A stretch of DNA of 64,000 bases from Clostridium sp. BSD9I1 (GTDB lineage: Bacteria > Bacillota > Clostridia > Clostridiales > Clostridiaceae): NCBI RefSeq assembly GCF_900185645.1, contig NZ_FYAM01000006.1, positions 248,001 through 312,000 of the forward strand, written 5' to 3'. Each line of letters begins with the position of its first letter. The first letter of the stretch is position 1. Shown here piece after piece: positions 61,829 through 64,000 of this stretch. A model generated the notes under the pieces. That model was not told the DNA's origin. It did no database searches and saw only the letters and a list, made by a program, of their open reading frames with translations. The position numbers and the translations under genes are program-made.

Positions 61829-62710
61829 TCATTTTGACCAGTGTAAAGGCCTACTAAGTGACATAGGTAACTTTGTTTCACAATCACCCTTTGCCGTATT
61901 AATTTGTCCTTGGGTCAGAAATATACTATTAGTAAGGTTAGTTCCACTAAGATCAGCATCTCTTAAATCAGCACCAATGAGATCGGTACCGCTCAAATCC
62001 ATTCCTCTAAGGTTAGCAGCAATAAGATATGATCCACTTAAGTTTTCACCTCTCAGATTGGTCTTAGTGAGATCTTTTCCAATAAAATCTCGTCCTCGAC
62101 CAAGAGCCTTTTGGTGTTTTGAAGAAGTCTTTTGAGCAATACGAAATTTATTTCGTACAAGTTCACTGGTTTGTTTAAGAAGAGCATTAACTTTAAAGCG
62201 GTGCGATGTAATATCAAGCTTTAAGAGAGAGTCAGCACTTAAAATAGTAAGTTTTTCTGTTTCAATGAGCATGGAGTTAAGCTCCTCTTTAATATTATGA
62301 GATGACCCCAATCTAAGTGCTTCTGTTAGATACCAGAGCATTTCATGAATTTGATGCATAATTAGGAAAACCTCGTACATTTGCTGAGCAGTTTCTGGGA
62401 CTTGCCTCCAATCATGTCCACCATAGGTGGCCTGAGCAACCTTTTGCCCTGCCCCAAAACAGTCATAGGCAATACAACCTTTAAGTCCTAACTTTCTGAG
62501 GTCTTTATGGACTCTACAGCGAAAGTTTGATTGTAGATTGATGCAAGGAGTACCAGCATCTTTATTCACAGGGAATCCTTCTGAAGCTGAAAAGTACAGT
62601 GCAACACAACAAAAACCAAAGCAGTTCTCACAGTCAGCCCTAAGATTACTGCGATTTATATTAGAAAAAGATAAGTTTTCATCTTTTTTATTTTCACAGG
62701 AATAGTTCAT
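61829..62710 (-). CDS. Pentapeptide-repeat protein with Cys-rich N-terminal domain
   Basis: 293 residues. The N-terminal part has Cys27-x2-Cys30, Cys34-Cys35, Cys56, Cys65, Cys79 and Cys84 within CENCFGFCCVALYF, CRVHKDL and KGCIAYDCFGAGQ, which suggests a metal or Fe-S site. A helical middle region follows. Residues about 208-270 hold pentapeptide repeats (DLTKTNLRGENLSGSYLIAANLRGMDLSGTDLIGADLRDADLSGTNLT), forming a short right-handed beta-helix. Some pentapeptide proteins protect gyrase, but the repeat tract here is short. Function unknown. Confidence 0.85.
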   Translation of the reverse strand: MNYSCENKKDENLSFSNINRSNLRADCENCFGFCCVALYFSASEGFPVNKDAGTPCINLQSNFRCRVHKDLRKLGLKGCIAYDCFGAGQKVAQATYGGHDWRQVPETAQQMYEVFLIMHQIHEMLWYLTEALRLGSSHNIKEELNSMLIETEKLTILSADSLLKLDITSHRFKVNALLKQTSELVRNKFRIAQKTSSKHQKALGRGRDFIGKDLTKTNLRGENLSGSYLIAANLRGMDLSGTDLIGADLRDADLSGTNLTNSIFLTQGQINTAKGDCETKLPMSLSRPLHWSK

Positions 62711-62955
62711 ATTTATTTTACCTCACATAACAAAGTAGAAAAATTTTTAATTTGATTTTATCATAAATACTATGATTGTTCAATTTCTAAGGATTTGGAA
62801 TCAGTTTGTTGTTAATAATAGTACAAAAGCAATTGTTTGCTTATTTGAAAGAATTAAATATAACTAATTTGAATTTGATTTAGAAAGGATTTAGAAAACT
62901 TTTAGCGAAAAATAAAATTAATGACTATTATATAAGTTAAGAAGAGGTGGGAATG

Positions 62956-63258
62956 ATGATTAAACATATTGTAATGTGGAAATTAAAAGAATTTGCTGAT
63001 GGCAAAGAGAAACAAGAAAATGCTAAGATAATTAAAACAGGTTTAGAAAATTTAAAAGATAAAATTAATGAACTTAAATTTATAGAGGTTGGGATAAATG
63101 TTAATAGCTCACATCAAGCATATGATATTGTTTTATACTCACAGTTTGAAAATATGGAGGATTTAAACATATATCAAAATCATCCTGAACATATAAAAGT
63201 TGGAGAATTTATTAAGAAAGTTGTAAATGAAAGAGTAGTAGTAGATTATGAAGTTTAA
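62956..63258 (+). CDS. Stress-responsive alpha/beta-barrel (Dabb) domain protein
   Basis: 100 residues from ATG 62956 (MIKHIVMWKLKEF); ATG 62953 and GTG 62947 are less likely because the latter lies in the site GAGGTGG. HIVMWKLKE, ELKFIEVGINVNSSHQAYDIVLYSQFENMEDLNIYQNHPEHIKVGEFIKKVVNERVVVDYE is the Dabb pattern, a small dimeric ferredoxin-like barrel. Role unclear. The next gene starts 43 bp later and may be co-transcribed. Confidence 0.88.
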   Translation: MIKHIVMWKLKEFADGKEKQENAKIIKTGLENLKDKINELKFIEVGINVNSSHQAYDIVLYSQFENMEDLNIYQNHPEHIKVGEFIKKVVNERVVVDYEV

Positions 63259-63301
63259 AGAGTATTAGTATAGATACTTATACTTCAAAGAGGAGAAATT
63301 T

Positions 63302-64000
63302 ATGGATAATATAGTTGTTTTAGATGTTAATTTTAATTTTGGATATGGTGAAAATATAATTTATCCTGTGATACTTCAAGATGAAAATGAAATGATTTTA
63401 GTAGATTGTGGATATACTGATTTTTTATCGATATTAGAAGAGGCTGCTTGTAAAAAAGATATAGATCTTTCTAAATTGACAAAGATAATTATAACGCACC
63501 ATGATCACGATCATATGGGGAGTTTAGCTGCAATAAAGCAAAAGTATCCTCATGTTCAAGTTATTGCAAGTGAAAAAGATGCTCCTTATGTGTCTGGTGG
63601 ATTAAAGTCACTACGCCTTGAGCAAGCAGAACAAACTCAGGTGATGCTGCCGCCAGAACAGCAAGAAGCAGGAAAGGCATTTCAAAATATTTTAAGGTCA
63701 ATTAAAAATGTAGAAGTAGATATAACTGTAAAAGATGGGGACTATTTTACTTGGTGTGGAGGAATTGAAGTTGTTGAAACCCCAGGACATATGCCAGGAC
63801 ATATTTCTATTTATTTAAAAAAGTTTAAAGTTTTAATTAGTGGAGATGCTTTAGCCATAGAAAATGGAAATCTTGAAATTGCAGCACCACAATTTACTTT
63901 AGATATGGTAGAAGCAAAGAGATCTGTTTCAAAACTGCTTAAATATGATATAGAAAAGATAATTTGCTACCATGGTGGAGAGTATCAGGGTAATATATCA
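63302..64000 (+). CDS. Metallo-beta-lactamase-fold hydrolase, 3' end beyond the window
   Basis: ATG 63302 with AGAGGAG; 233 codons are open to the window edge. The zinc motif THHDHDHMGS is near residue 63-72, followed by VVETPGHMPGHISIYL and SGDALAIENG, all in the usual order for the MBL superfamily. A final ICYHGGEYQGN near the edge could hold the last His. Relatives range from glyoxalase II to lactonases and RNases; the short form fits a general hydrolase. The final residues are missing. Confidence 0.9.
   Translation, partial: MDNIVVLDVNFNFGYGENIIYPVILQDENEMILVDCGYTDFLSILEEAACKKDIDLSKLTKIIITHHDHDHMGSLAAIKQKYPHVQVIASEKDAPYVSGGLKSLRLEQAEQTQVMLPPEQQEAGKAFQNILRSIKNVEVDITVKDGDYFTWCGGIEVVETPGHMPGHISIYLKKFKVLISGDALAIENGNLEIAAPQFTLDMVEAKRSVSKLLKYDIEKIICYHGGEYQGNIS

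Overview
The window is AT-rich, gene-dense DNA from a low-GC, strictly fermentative Firmicute, most likely Clostridium sensu stricto. The evidence is strong AGGAGG-type ribosome sites, frequent TTG/GTG starts, hairpin-plus-T-run terminators, T-box and riboswitch control, a hexameric glutamate dehydrogenase, an Fe-alcohol dehydrogenase, a sporulation-type AbrB regulator and anaerobic cobalt-chelatase chemistry. There is no prophage, no intact transposon, no rRNA operon and no CRISPR array. It reads as chromosomal backbone with a few decaying pieces.

Layout. 0-5.6 kb: end of a probable alpha-ribazole kinase, cbiK cobaltochelatase, a MarR/MATE efflux pair under a clear operator-promoter, an AI-2E family permease and cobO. 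5.8-11 kb: small membrane protein, phosphohexomutase, gdhA, and asnA under a T-box with an Asn (AAC) specifier. 11.0-11.9 kb: 790 bp of non-coding, highly folded DNA holding two inverted copies of a structured repeat; a third copy is at 26.25-26.49 kb. 11.9-18 kb: flavin amine oxidase, then btuF-btuC-btuD behind a cobalamin riboswitch, diverging from pduX. 18-25 kb: brnQ, a decayed tRNA-Glu-like sequence, a PIN-PhoH ATPase, a phosphodiester glycosidase, a site-2 protease homologue and trmB. 25-32 kb: wall-hydrolase-like protein, tpx, an SDR enzyme, a broken ribokinase, a second phosphohexomutase and an Fe-ADH (these last two bracketed by a 27-bp repeat family), and a guanidine-I riboswitch with its exporter. 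32-38 kb: lipoprotein, two-component pair, orphan PAS kinase, CoA-disulfide-reductase-like flavoenzyme. 39-44 kb: Fur-type siderophore uptake operon ending in an MFS exporter and a group II intron scar. 44-48 kb: unknown membrane proteins, one with a decayed duplicate, an orphan anti-sigma-like protein and a solitary MreB paralogue. 49-54 kb: an ABC/GntR cluster with three paralogous membrane proteins, then abrB. 54-64 kb: M16C peptidase, chemoreceptor, lysophospholipase-like hydrolase, DUF2156 protein, pentapeptide-repeat protein, Dabb protein and the start of a metallo-beta-lactamase-fold enzyme.

How the genes work together. Five separate loci concern corrinoids: lower-ligand salvage (CblS-like), cobalt insertion (CbiK), adenosylation (CobO), the aminopropanol-phosphate arm (PduX) and riboswitch-controlled uptake (BtuFCD). 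Iron is handled by a second, Fur-type FecBCDE-like system. Nitrogen and amino-acid supply is represented by gdhA, asnA and brnQ. Envelope and stress genes (MATE, Gdx, Tpx, S2P-like, MreB, HesB-like) make up most of the rest.

Most interesting signal. Three ~190-260 nt intergenic elements (11.07-11.28, 11.54-11.76 inverted, 26.25-26.49 kb) share short conserved loop sequences. Their long helices differ in sequence but remain paired, which is the signature of a conserved structured RNA or cruciform element.
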